64,000 bases of DNA, taken from the NCBI GenBank assembly GCA_943787985.1, contig CALSOO010000004.1:1426001-1490000 (forward strand), given 5' to 3'. This document shows, piece after piece, positions 21,328-29,588 of this stretch (positions are counted from its first letter, which is position 1; every line of letters starts with the position of its first letter). Both the position numbers and the translations under genes were made by a program. Below the pieces are notes generated by a model. The model had not been told where the DNA came from. It did no database searches and saw only the letters and a program-made list of their open reading frames with translations. This DNA is from an uncultured Paracoccaceae bacterium. Lineage in GTDB: Bacteria; Pseudomonadota; Alphaproteobacteria; Rhodobacterales; Rhodobacteraceae.

Positions 21328-21768
21328 TTATTTTGACTCTGTCCATCGGTGTTCGACATCGACCAAAGCCGATCTCTCTTCGATCTCACGAGAAAGCTCG
21401 ACACAGCCTTCCCGGCGATAAAACGTGCGAGCGCGAGGATTTTGTTCATACGCCCATACCGTAATCCATTCTCGATCCACCTTGGCCATGTCGAGCAACC
21501 GCTTTCCGATACCGCGGGCCCGCGCGCCACGTGCAACATAAAGGCCGGTAATGTTATCGTCCTGCCGAACGCAGAACCCGACCACATTGCCGTTTTCCTC
21601 ACAAACCCAAGAGGTATCAACGTGATGCAAACAGCCTGTCCACCATTCTACAACACTTTCAAAATCATTGAGCGGGCCCAGCCAAGGCGTCTCTAAACTC
21701 CAGTCCCGAACTATTTCTGCACAAGAGCGCCCGTCGCCCCCCTCAGCAAGGCGGAATTTCAATGTCAT
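21328..21768 (-). CDS. GNAT family N-acetyltransferase
   Basis: 146 aa. The acetyl-CoA binding segment reads ITGLYVARGARARGIGKRLL, followed by ITVWAYEQNPRARTFYRREG, the standard GNAT motifs A and B. The substrate is unknown. It stands alone between the ocd terminator and the HNH gene on the same strand. Confidence 0.85.
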   Translation of the reverse strand: MTLKFRLAEGGDGRSCAEIVRDWSLETPWLGPLNDFESVVEWWTGCLHHVDTSWVCEENGNVVGFCVRQDDNITGLYVARGARARGIGKRLLDMAKVDREWITVWAYEQNPRARTFYRREGCVELSREIEERSALVDVEHRWTESK

Positions 21769-21977
21769 GACGGCTCCGTTTCCATTTTATGAGCACTCTG
21801 GCTTCAATTTATAACCGTAAAATTCCCTAAAAGCAGCTTTTGGCACATGCGCAGCCCGCTCACGCCCTGTCCCGTACAGGAGACTTATGTGCAAAGCGCA
21901 GCAAATGTGTCCTTCGCGCCGCTAGGACCATCACTGTTAGGCAAAAGTGCCTTCAGACAAGGAAAGACCGGCCCGCA

Positions 21978-22562
21978 TTACGCTTGCAGTTCGGCGTCCC
22001 AATAGAGGAAATCCATCCAGCTGTCGTGCAGGTGGTTGGGCGGGAACTTTCGGCCCATGTTGCGCAACTCTTCGGCGCCGGGTTGGCGCGGCGGTTTGCG
22101 CAGGGCCATGCCTGTTCTGTGCAAGTGTTTCGCCCCTTTTTTGAGGTTGCAGGGGCTGCAGGCTGCGACCACATTTTGCCAGCTTGTGACCCCGCCGCTG
22201 GCGCGTGGCACAACGTGGTCAAACGTCAAATCCCCTTTGGTCCCGCAGTATTGGCAGCGGAATTCGTCTCTCAAAAACAAATTAAAGCGCGTGAAGGCCA
22301 CGCGCTTTTGAGGTTTCACATAGTCTTTGAGCACGACAACCGAAGGTATCCTGATGTGCGTACTGGGGCTGTGCACGATCGTGTCGTATTCGGCAACAAT
22401 ATCGACCCTGTCCAGCCAAGCGGCTTTTACCGCGTCTTGCCATGACCACAAGGACAAAGGGTAATAGCTGAGCGGTCTGTAGTCCGCGTTCAACACCAGC
22501 GCAGGATGCTGTTTGAGCGCACCTGACGTGCGCGTGAAATCCGTTCTGAAATCGCCGTTCAT
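21978..22562 (-). CDS. HNH endonuclease family protein
   Basis: 194 aa from MNGDFRTDFTRTS, with GAGGA about ten bases upstream; the longer frame to 22,787 lacks similarity. The C-terminal half has an HNH zinc motif: CQYCGTKGDLTFDHVVPRASGG, then W.NVVAACSPCN. A frequent single-copy gene in Rhodobacteraceae; role in repair or DNA processing is unproven. No restriction partner is nearby. Confidence 0.87.
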   Translation of the reverse strand: MNGDFRTDFTRTSGALKQHPALVLNADYRPLSYYPLSLWSWQDAVKAAWLDRVDIVAEYDTIVHSPSTHIRIPSVVVLKDYVKPQKRVAFTRFNLFLRDEFRCQYCGTKGDLTFDHVVPRASGGVTSWQNVVAACSPCNLKKGAKHLHRTGMALRKPPRQPGAEELRNMGRKFPPNHLHDSWMDFLYWDAELQA

Positions 22563-22828
22563 TCGTTTCACGTCCTCGCCCAACTTCACGCTCGAAAGCA
22601 CCGGGGGGCGGGATCCCCCGATCCTGCGTAAGACGACTATATATCGTGGTTTGTGTCTGGCAAGTGGTAGATGAAATACAACATCTATAGTGCAATCAAG
22701 TGCACCGGGCTGCGCCAGTTCCCCGATGTTTGCACGCCGCACTTTTGGTTCGAGTACGACAATAGCGTTGGATCCGGTGCGCTGCACACCCTGTTGTCCA
22801 GCAAAAGCGTGACAGGGTACGTCCTGTG

Positions 22829-23559
22829 TCAGCCGTCTTCACGCACCCATTCGGGGTGCCCGAGTTTTGCAAGTGTCTCGAGAATTTTGGCGTGATCCTC
22901 TTGCACAAAGCGGCCCAGAATATCATTCCCGTTGCGTTTCTTGGTCTTGGCTTGAAAGGCAGCACCCTCAAGTCCCAACATCGCGGCAACGCGGGGTAAA
23001 CCAGTCGTCAACAGCCCTTCATATTCAATGTGCAATACGTCAGAGGATGGAAGCGTACGGCGGCGATCGGACCACGGCGCACGTGCCTCGATAAACCTCA
23101 AAAAGACCTGCTTCGGGAAGGGTATTTTGGGCCGCGGCCCGCCTTCCGTAAAGTCTTTGGGGTTTTTACGGGCTGCAAATACAAGTTGGCGTGACGCAAA
23201 ACAGGCCAGCTCATTGCTGCGATGAAGTGCGACTTTATGCACGCTGCGATCCTCGATCAGAGCATCGACCGCCGCGTTCGTTTGCGGCGTTTCTGGCAGC
23301 GGCCAGATCTTGAACCCAACGCAGCGTGCATTTGAATGCTCCAGAACACCGTTCACATAGTCAACGGCCGTGCGAGGTAATCGTCGTGTCGTTGCGCCTT
23401 TCGAGGCAGCTTTTGAAACCTTTTCCCCTTCCGCACGCCTGGAAAAAACGGATGCCCGTAGCACATGACATCGGGATGGGAATGCAAGGCACTGACCAAA
23501 GCGGTGCTGCCTGAACGGGTGGCGCCGAAAATCACAAATTTCTGTTTAAGACCTGCCAT
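22829..23559 (-). CDS. Sulfotransferase family protein (frameshifted in a T run)
   Basis: The first 38 residues (MAGLKQKFVIFGATRSGSTAL, then DVMCYGHPFF) carry the PAPS 5'-phosphosulfate loop. The rest continues in another frame from SRRAEGEKVSK through VHKVALHRSNELACFAS to the 3' end. The break is at a run of six T (coding strand) near 23,445, where seven would restore a single frame of about 243 aa. Would transfer sulfate from PAPS to an unknown acceptor. Sequencing error is the simplest reading. Confidence 0.75.
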
Positions 23560-23571
23560 TTGAAACCTTAT

Positions 23572-24237
23572 CTACAGACCAAGCTTGTCGCGCATAAAGG
23601 CCAAAGCGACACTTAGCCCGTCTGGCGCAATGCCGTGACCGGTGCCCTTCATCACATGCGCGAACACGTCTTTCCATCCGGCTTCTTGCAAGGCTTGCGC
23701 AGCGTCTTGCAGCGATTGCGGCGGAACGACGTCGTCGATATCGCCGTGCACCAAAAGAACCGGAGGGCGGCTCACGGTCTCGTCGCCCAGCAGATCAGGG
23801 CGCAACAAACGGCCCGAAAATGCAACCACTCCAGCGACTTCGTCTTCGCGGCGCGGCGCCACATGCAGCGACATCATCGTCCCTTGGGAAAACCCGAACA
23901 GCACGACTTGCTCTGGCAACACGTCCTCGTCAACCATCAACGCATCAAGAAAGGCGTTGAAGTCGTCAGCGGCCGCCAAAAGGCCCCGCTCGGCCTCTTC
24001 TTCGGACGATCCGTCAATCCACGGAATCGGGAACCACTGAAACCCGTTTGGCATTCCGGGAATGTTTTCAGGCGCATCCGGCGCGATAAACAATGTATCG
24101 GGCAAATGCTCACCCAACGGATCGGCCAAGCCCAAAAGATCAGCGCCGTTCGCCCCGTACCCATGCACCAGAACCACAATAGAGCGGGTTTCCCCCGAGA
24201 CCGGTTCACGACGTTCAGATTTTAGCACTCGTGTCAT
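23572..24237 (-). CDS. Alpha/beta hydrolase, phospholipase/carboxylesterase family
   Basis: 221 aa. Catalytic Ser in FGFSQGTMM, Asp in VHGDIDDVVP, His in GTGHGIAPD; oxyanion region LVHGYGANGADLLGL. Matches the YpfH/phospholipase-carboxylesterase group acting on short-chain esters. Start overlaps the stop of the DNA glycosylase gene by 4 bases (ATGA), so the glycosylase, this gene and cobK form a minus-strand unit. Confidence 0.87.
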   Translation of the reverse strand: MTRVLKSERREPVSGETRSIVVLVHGYGANGADLLGLADPLGEHLPDTLFIAPDAPENIPGMPNGFQWFPIPWIDGSSEEEAERGLLAAADDFNAFLDALMVDEDVLPEQVVLFGFSQGTMMSLHVAPRREDEVAGVVAFSGRLLRPDLLGDETVSRPPVLLVHGDIDDVVPPQSLQDAAQALQEAGWKDVFAHVMKGTGHGIAPDGLSVALAFMRDKLGL

Positions 24238-24872
24238 TTTGTTCCCTCACGACCCTTGATACCCCGGTAGTACGCAAAGAGCAGCCGCGCTGCAACCGAC
24301 CGCCACGGCGACCAGTTTTCACTCAGCGCCCGCAATTCTTTTTCAGAGGGTCGCACCTTTAAGTCGAACAAGGACTGCGCCGCCACTTGCAGCGCCAGAT
24401 CGCCCGGCGCAAAGACGTCCATGCGCCCAAGCGAGAACATCGCGTAAATCTCGGCGGTCCAGACCCCGATGCCTTTGACGGCTGTCAGGGTTTTGATCAC
24501 ACCCGCGTCGGGCAAAGCGCGCAAGGCTGCGTAGTCGATCTCTGCGTCAGCCAAGGCTTGGGCATAGGCGATCTTTTGGCGGCTCAGGCCCACAGCGCGC
24601 AATCCGTCTTCACCGGCGGCGCGCACTGCGGCCTCATGGGTCAGACCTGCCGCCTCCATCCGCGCCCAAATGGCAGCGGCCGAAGCTGTGCTGACCTGTT
24701 GACTGATGATTGCACTGAGAAGTTGGGCAAATCCGTCAGGGCGCCGCCTGAGGGGCAGCGCTCCGGTGTGAGCCAAAGCAGCAGCAAACCGCGGATCATG
24801 CGCGGCCAGCCACGCGCCGCCTTCGGCCACATCCGCGTCTGTTTCAATGATCCGCAAAGCGCTGCACCACAT
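24234..24872 (-). CDS. DNA-3-methyladenine glycosylase II (AlkA-type)
   Basis: About 212 aa of the HhH-GPD superfamily. The sequence SAIISQQVSTASAAAIWARM is the AlkA/OGG signature, and LTAVKGIGVWTAEIYAMFSLGRMDVFAPGDLAL holds the helix-hairpin-helix and catalytic Asp. Excises alkylated bases. The start is uncertain: ATG at 24,872, TTG at 24,857 or ATG at 24,929; all overlap the end of cobK. Residues before RIIETDADV read as cobK sequence, so a late start is preferred. Confidence 0.87.
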   Translation of the reverse strand: MWCSALRIIETDADVAEGGAWLAAHDPRFAAALAHTGALPLRRRPDGFAQLLSAIISQQVSTASAAAIWARMEAAGLTHEAAVRAAGEDGLRAVGLSRQKIAYAQALADAEIDYAALRALPDAGVIKTLTAVKGIGVWTAEIYAMFSLGRMDVFAPGDLALQVAAQSLFDLKVRPSEKELRALSENWSPWRSVAARLLFAYYRGIKGREGTK

Positions 24873-25569
24873 CCATGATTTCGGGGAACGGCACTTGAAC
24901 GGATTTCGGGATTTTCCAGCGCGGTGCACTGATCAGCGCCACGTGGATTCCCAACTGTTGGGCCGCTTCAAGCTTGCTGAAACCCGCCGCACTGCCTGTG
25001 TTGCGCAAGACAAGTGCTGTCACGTTCAGGCGCTGAAACGTCGCGACCTCTTGCGCGACCGAAAACGGCCCTGCCCCGAATTCCCATCCACCTTTGGACA
25101 AAGGAAACACAGTGTCATGCACGTCCAGTTGCCGACACCACACAGTGACATCCGCCCGCGTCTGGAACTGGCGCAACATGCCGCGTCCCATGACCGAAAA
25201 GACGCAGGCATTTTGAGGCAATTGCGCGATGACATCTGCCAAGGCCGGCTGAACCGACCATTCGGGGCGCACGGTCCACAGCGGGCGGGTTGCGCGCAGG
25301 TATCGACGACCAGAGGCCAGCGCGACCCTGCCATAGCGGAACTGGAATGGATGGGCGGCATCGATCACCAGATCGAAATCCTCGGCCTCGATAAACCCGA
25401 GAAAGGCAACGTCATCTGCAAAACGCCCCTCATGCACCCGCACCGGCGGCTTGGCCCTTGCCACCGCGCGCCCTTCGGTCACGGCGACCACCTCGACGCC
25501 ATTCAATCGCGACACCTGTTGCGCCAGAGCGACGCTTTCGCCCATTCCCGCAATCAGTAACAGTTTCAT
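24844..25569 (-). CDS. cobK: Precorrin-6A reductase
   Basis: 241 aa. N-terminal MKLLLIAGMGESVALAQQV nucleotide-binding start, DLVIDAAHPF, and the C-terminal VLRNTGSAAGFSKLEAAQQL segment characteristic of CobK/CbiJ. Reduces precorrin-6A in corrin-ring synthesis. No other cob genes are in the window, but the B12-dependent ribonucleotide reductase at 45-49 kb is a consumer. Upstream gene of the glycosylase-esterase unit. Confidence 0.85.
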   Translation of the reverse strand: MKLLLIAGMGESVALAQQVSRLNGVEVVAVTEGRAVARAKPPVRVHEGRFADDVAFLGFIEAEDFDLVIDAAHPFQFRYGRVALASGRRYLRATRPLWTVRPEWSVQPALADVIAQLPQNACVFSVMGRGMLRQFQTRADVTVWCRQLDVHDTVFPLSKGGWEFGAGPFSVAQEVATFQRLNVTALVLRNTGSAAGFSKLEAAQQLGIHVALISAPRWKIPKSVQVPFPEIMDVVQRFADH

Positions 25570-25622
25570 TGCAACGTGCCTGCCCTCTTGTTCATGGTAA
25601 AGCTAACGGCTAACGCTGGCGC

Positions 25623-26840
25623 ATGACAGCACATATTGATGACACCCGCGCAAAGCGCAACGTGGCCGTTCTGGTCCTTGCGCAGGCTTTTCTTGGCGCG
25701 CAAATGCCGCTTATTTTCACATTTGGCGGGCTTGCGGGGCTGTCTCTGGCCTCTAATGTCTGTCTGGCGACATTGCCAATTTCGCTGATTGTTCTGGGCT
25801 CGATGATTTCGGCCACCCCGATTTCCGCGATCATGCAGCGGTTTGGGCGGCGCGCCGGATTTTTGGTGGGCACCGGTGGCGGCGCAGTGGCGGGGCTTGT
25901 TTGCGCCTACGGCCTGTATTTGAGCAGCTTTCCGATCTTCCTGATCGGCAGCTTCTTTACCGGCATCTATATGAGCGCCCAAGGGTTTTACCGGTTTGCG
26001 GCCGCTGACACTGCGTCGGATGACTATCGCCCCAAAGCGATCTCCTATGTGATGGCGGGCGGGCTGGTGTCAGCCATCATCGGAACGCAAATGGGCAATC
26101 TGACGGCCAACGCCTTTGTTGTGCCCTTCATGGGCGCGTATTTGTTTGTGGTGGCTTTGAATATTGTCGGGTCGTTCTTGTTCTTTTTCATCGACATCCC
26201 GACCCCCGAGAAACCGACAGCGGACAGCCCCAAAGGGCGCACCCGCTGGGAGTTGATCACAACCCCGCGCATCGCGGTCGCCGTGATTTGCGCGATGGTG
26301 TCTTACGCGTTGATGAACCTTGTTATGACCTCGACCCCGCTGGCGGTTGTCGGCTGTGGATTTGCGCAAAGCGACGCGTCCAACATCGTCATGGGCCACG
26401 TGTTGGCCATGTTCGCCCCGTCGTTTTTCACCGGCCATTTGATTGCCCGCTTTGGCGTCGAAAAGATCGTTGGCATCGGCCTTGTGATCCTTGCCGCGGC
26501 AGGGGTTGTGGCCTTGACGGGCGTCGAGTTGTTGAATTTCTATGTCGCGTTGATCCTGCTGGGCTTTGGCTGGAACTTTGGCTTTATCGGGGCGACTGCC
26601 ATGCTTGCCGCCGCCCACGCGCCGGAAGAGCGCGGGCGCATGCAGGGCCTCAACGACCTGTTGGTCTTTGGCGGCGTCACAGTTGCCTCGGTCGCATCGG
26701 GTGGTTTGATGAACTGTTCGGGCGGCAACCCTGCCGAGGGGTGGGCGGCTGTGAACTTTGCCATGGCGCCTTTCCTTGTCCTGGCATGTGGCGCGTTGAT
26801 CTGGCTGGTGATGCGGCCCAAAGAAGCGACCGCCGCTTAA
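25623..26840 (+). CDS. MFS transporter
   Basis: 405 aa with about 12 hydrophobic segments, including FLGAQMPLIFTFGGLAGLSL and NLVMTSTPLAVVGCGF, and a charged central loop (PTPEKPTADSPKGRTRWE). Major facilitator superfamily; no substrate motif recognised. Divergent from cobK across a 53-bp gap. It ends 13 bases before the convergent squalene-synthase-like gene. Confidence 0.87.
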   Translation: MTAHIDDTRAKRNVAVLVLAQAFLGAQMPLIFTFGGLAGLSLASNVCLATLPISLIVLGSMISATPISAIMQRFGRRAGFLVGTGGGAVAGLVCAYGLYLSSFPIFLIGSFFTGIYMSAQGFYRFAAADTASDDYRPKAISYVMAGGLVSAIIGTQMGNLTANAFVVPFMGAYLFVVALNIVGSFLFFFIDIPTPEKPTADSPKGRTRWELITTPRIAVAVICAMVSYALMNLVMTSTPLAVVGCGFAQSDASNIVMGHVLAMFAPSFFTGHLIARFGVEKIVGIGLVILAAAGVVALTGVELLNFYVALILLGFGWNFGFIGATAMLAAAHAPEERGRMQGLNDLLVFGGVTVASVASGGLMNCSGGNPAEGWAAVNFAMAPFLVLACGALIWLVMRPKEATAA

Positions 26841-26853
26841 GGTTTTTCCGGCG

Positions 26854-27618
26854 CTACCAACCGGCGCGCAGTGCGGCCCACCACAATCCGTCACGCGGGG
26901 TTTCAGGCAGCCCCTCTGCCACCCATTCTGGGTGTTTGATGGCCATGCGCAAAACAGGGGCGGCTTGCAATGCAGGCCACATCGCTGGCGCGACGGCTTT
27001 GGACACGGCAGAACGCTGCGCGCGGGCGCGCGCCAGACGCTTCAATGCCTGTTGCGCAAGCGCTTTGATCCCCTCGTCCCGCCCGTCGAGCAGTGGAATA
27101 CGTTTGGCCCCGGCAAGCGCAGGGATCGCACGCAACCACGCCGCCACACCGCTGGCAAAGGCCGCGTCGCGCACAACTTGTTCATCTGCCCCGCCCAACG
27201 CGCGTGCAGCAGCCACCATCAAATGCCCTGAGGTCTGGTCGATGTAGCGCTCGAAATGGGCTGCGTCCTCAAAGGCATCTTTGTAGATGTCCCACCGACG
27301 CGCCGCGACCAGCTCATCCAGCATTTCCGCACAAGGTGACGAAAGGACATCCTGCAAGGGCGTGACCACCTGGTGACGGCGCGGCGTCGCGTCGGTCGCT
27401 ATTTCTTCCAATGCATCGCGCCACCATTGCAGGCGCATTTCTGCGATCATCGGCTCTTGGGTCAGCCACGGCGCACGCGCCACTTCGACGTTAAACGCAT
27501 AAAGCGCAAACAACCGCCCCCGTGCTGGTACAGGAGCGGCCATGACAGTGCGGAACCGCACAGGGTCACCTTTTTCCACCAAAGAGGCGCAGGCGATAAG
27601 ATCGTCGTTAAAGTCCAC
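26854..27618 (-). CDS. Squalene/phytoene synthase family protein
   Basis: 254 aa. FALYAFNVEVAR and MRLQWWRDALEEI match the first isoprenoid-synthase helix region, yet the usual two Asp-rich motifs are weak, as in the NDUFAF6-like branch linked to respiratory complex assembly. Function is therefore open. Last gene of a tight minus-strand operon; its start overlaps the upstream hydrolase by 11 bases. Confidence 0.8.
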   Translation of the reverse strand: MDFNDDLIACASLVEKGDPVRFRTVMAAPVPARGRLFALYAFNVEVARAPWLTQEPMIAEMRLQWWRDALEEIATDATPRRHQVVTPLQDVLSSPCAEMLDELVAARRWDIYKDAFEDAAHFERYIDQTSGHLMVAAARALGGADEQVVRDAAFASGVAAWLRAIPALAGAKRIPLLDGRDEGIKALAQQALKRLARARAQRSAVSKAVAPAMWPALQAAPVLRMAIKHPEWVAEGLPETPRDGLWWAALRAGW

Positions 27619-28579
27619 TCAAGTCCTCTTGGATCGCGGCTAAAGTTTCGGGGGCATTGACCACAGACAGATGTCCGACATCAGGTAGCACCAGATAGCG
27701 CCCCTTTCCAGTGGCCTGCGTCATGACACCCTCATAGGCACTTGCCAGCATCGCCTCGTCTGAAGCCCCTGCGATAAGCGTAAAGGGCGGCAGAGCGGCC
27801 ATATCGGTGTGGTAATCCCCGCGCGGGGCAAAGCCTGTGTTCAGGCGGAAGGAATAGGACGTGGTCGCCGTGTGCCCGAGCCGACCGTTCAATACAACAG
27901 CAGGCATGTTGAATTGAATAACGGACATGCCGTTAAAGGCGGTGATCCCGAATGTGTTGAGAATGCTCAAGCCAACCATGCGGCGCATCAGAACATGCGA
28001 CCAACCGCCAGCATTGTCGCGCGTGCTTGGCGCGCGGTGGCTCAGGAACGGCGCCAACAGAACCGCACGGTCCATCAATGACCCGTGTTCGCCCCCCGCA
28101 AAACGGACAACAAGCCCACCGCCAGAGGAATGGCCCAGCAGCACGACGTTCTGGTCAGGCGATTTTTCGGCAGCGATCAAGTCGGCCAGATCATCTTCGA
28201 ACTGGCCGATGTAATCCACATCGCCGCGCCGCCGGGGGGCTTCGCCGTGGCCGCGCAAATCAGGCACAAGCACCTGCGCCTCACTGGCAAGTGCAGTGGC
28301 CAAACCATTGAACTGCATACCATGCCAGCCCGATCCATGCACCATGATTACAAGCGGACCACTGTCACCGTAGCGGCGGACAGGCAGCATGTTTCCATCG
28401 CGCATTTCCACCATGTCGGTGTCTGGCAGGGTGCTGAGATCTTGCCCTAAAGCTTCATCGAAATTCAAACCTTTGCTTCCTTCAATGGGGTTGGGACGCT
28501 GTGACATGATCAAGCCCGCGGCCAAAATCGTCGTAATGCAAAGGGAAATCGCACCAAACCTAAGTATCTTAACAAGCAT
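27608..28579 (-). CDS. Alpha/beta hydrolase with N-terminal membrane anchor
   Basis: 323 aa. An N-terminal hydrophobic segment (ILRFGAISLCITTILAAGLIM) suggests a membrane anchor or signal. Catalytic Ser in LLGHSSGGGLV, oxyanion region VMVHGSGWHG, likely acid Asp in IAGASDEAML and His in PDVGHLSVV. Unknown substrate. Start overlaps the XRE gene's stop by one base, so it is part of the five-gene operon running from the SMR exporter. Confidence 0.85.
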   Translation of the reverse strand: MLVKILRFGAISLCITTILAAGLIMSQRPNPIEGSKGLNFDEALGQDLSTLPDTDMVEMRDGNMLPVRRYGDSGPLVIMVHGSGWHGMQFNGLATALASEAQVLVPDLRGHGEAPRRRGDVDYIGQFEDDLADLIAAEKSPDQNVVLLGHSSGGGLVVRFAGGEHGSLMDRAVLLAPFLSHRAPSTRDNAGGWSHVLMRRMVGLSILNTFGITAFNGMSVIQFNMPAVVLNGRLGHTATTSYSFRLNTGFAPRGDYHTDMAALPPFTLIAGASDEAMLASAYEGVMTQATGKGRYLVLPDVGHLSVVNAPETLAAIQEDLSGL

Positions 28580-28782
28580 TATTGTTCCAGTTCAAAGATA
28601 TCGTGAACGCTCACGCCCAAGGTTTTCGCAAGGCTCAGGGCCAAAACGGTTGAGGGCACAAAGACCCGGTTTTCTATTGTGTTGATCGTTTTGCGTGAGA
28701 CACCCACAGCTGTGGCCAGTTCTGCCTGTGTCAATCCGCGTTCAGACCTCAACACTTTGAGATGGTTGAGCAATGCGCTCAT
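28579..28782 (-). CDS. Small XRE-family transcriptional regulator
   Basis: 67 aa, a bare HTH_3 domain: LKVLRSERGLTQAELATAVG, VSRKTINTIENRVFVPSTVL, FELEQ at the end. This short class is commonly paired with a four-TM membrane protein, here the upstream gene, with which it overlaps by ATGA. A likely autoregulator of the operon through the dyads at 29,521-29,570 (inference). Confidence 0.9.
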   Translation of the reverse strand: MSALLNHLKVLRSERGLTQAELATAVGVSRKTINTIENRVFVPSTVLALSLAKTLGVSVHDIFELEQ

Positions 28783-29186
28783 GACGTCCGCCAGTCATAC
28801 AGCGTCACGAGCAACAGGTAACTGGCCGCATTCAACGTGCCCATCGCCGCAAAGATCGTATCCCAATGCAACCCGAGCGACGTGCCAAAAATACCGAACG
28901 CAGGGTACATCAGCACCGCGACCCAATATGCATGCCGTTGGGCACGTTGGTTCACACTGGCATAAAGCTCGTCGCTGGCCATTGCGATCGCTTGGGGCCC
29001 GGCAAAACAAAACGTCAGAAAAACCCCGAACGCCGCTGCCGACCCTGCGAGCCCGGGCAAGTACCACAGCACCGGATCGGGTCTGTTCTGCCCCAACGCC
29101 ATAACCGCATAGCCCACGCAACACAGACCAACGGCCGCCAGGGACCACCGTCGAACGGCGGAGATGTTCTCGTCAGTGAATGCCAT
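28779..29186 (-). CDS. Four-TM membrane protein paired with XRE regulator
   Basis: 135 aa with four hydrophobic stretches (WSLAAVGLCCVGYAVMAL, GLAGSAAAFGVFLTFCFAG, AYWVAVLMYPAFGIFG, TLNAASYLLLVTLYDW) and a central cytoplasmic loop DELYASVNQRAQRH. The architecture fits membrane proteins encoded next to tiny XRE regulators, often proposed to control them. Starts directly after the SMR stop with no gap. Confidence 0.7.
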   Translation of the reverse strand: MAFTDENISAVRRWSLAAVGLCCVGYAVMALGQNRPDPVLWYLPGLAGSAAAFGVFLTFCFAGPQAIAMASDELYASVNQRAQRHAYWVAVLMYPAFGIFGTSLGLHWDTIFAAMGTLNAASYLLLVTLYDWRTS

Positions 29187-29507
29187 TTACGCTTCCTCCG
29201 ACAGGCGCAGGCCGATGATGCCCAGCACGATCAATGACACGCTACCAATGCGCAAAAGTGTCAGTTCCTCCTCGAACCACACCACTCCAATGACAAAGGC
29301 ACCAACAGCCCCGATGCCAACCCAAACAGCATATGCCGTTCCAAGCGGCAAACTGCGCATGGCATACCCCAGCAACCAGAACCCGAGGGCCGCCGTGCAA
29401 AACATGATGAGTGTCGGTGTGAATTTCGAAAACCCGTCAGAGGCTTTCATGGCTGTGGCCCAAACCACCTCCAACCCGCCCGAAACAAGCAATATAACCC
29501 AAGCCAT
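29187..29507 (-). CDS. SMR family exporter (SugE/Gdx-like)
   Basis: 106 aa, four TM helices. The conserved Glu in GGLEVVWATAMK and LPLGTAYAVWVGIGAVGAF match the SugE/Gdx branch, which exports guanidinium or small quaternary cations by proton antiport. First gene of a five-gene operon. RBS AAAGGAG lies 7 bases upstream. Two inverted repeats in the promoter region indicate a repressor. No guanidine riboswitch was recognised upstream. Confidence 0.88.
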   Translation of the reverse strand: MAWVILLVSGGLEVVWATAMKASDGFSKFTPTLIMFCTAALGFWLLGYAMRSLPLGTAYAVWVGIGAVGAFVIGVVWFEEELTLLRIGSVSLIVLGIIGLRLSEEA

Positions 29508-29520
29508 TTGACGCTCCTTT

Positions 29521-29570
29521 TGTAACCTATGCGTTACATAAGGCGACGATCAGGTAACGTCAAGGTTACA
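29521..29570. promoter_or_regulatory. Two tandem operator-like dyads upstream of the SMR operon
   Basis: TGTAAC-CTATGC-GTTACA (29,521-29,538) and GTAAC-GTCAAG-GTTACA (29,554-29,570) share arms GTAAC/GTTAC and a 6-base spacer, with centres 32 bp apart (about three helical turns). They lie between the cimA stop and the SMR ATG, the place of the operon promoter, so they look like cooperative repressor sites. Confidence 0.65.
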
Positions 29571-29588
29571 TCGCAGGGAAATTCAGCC

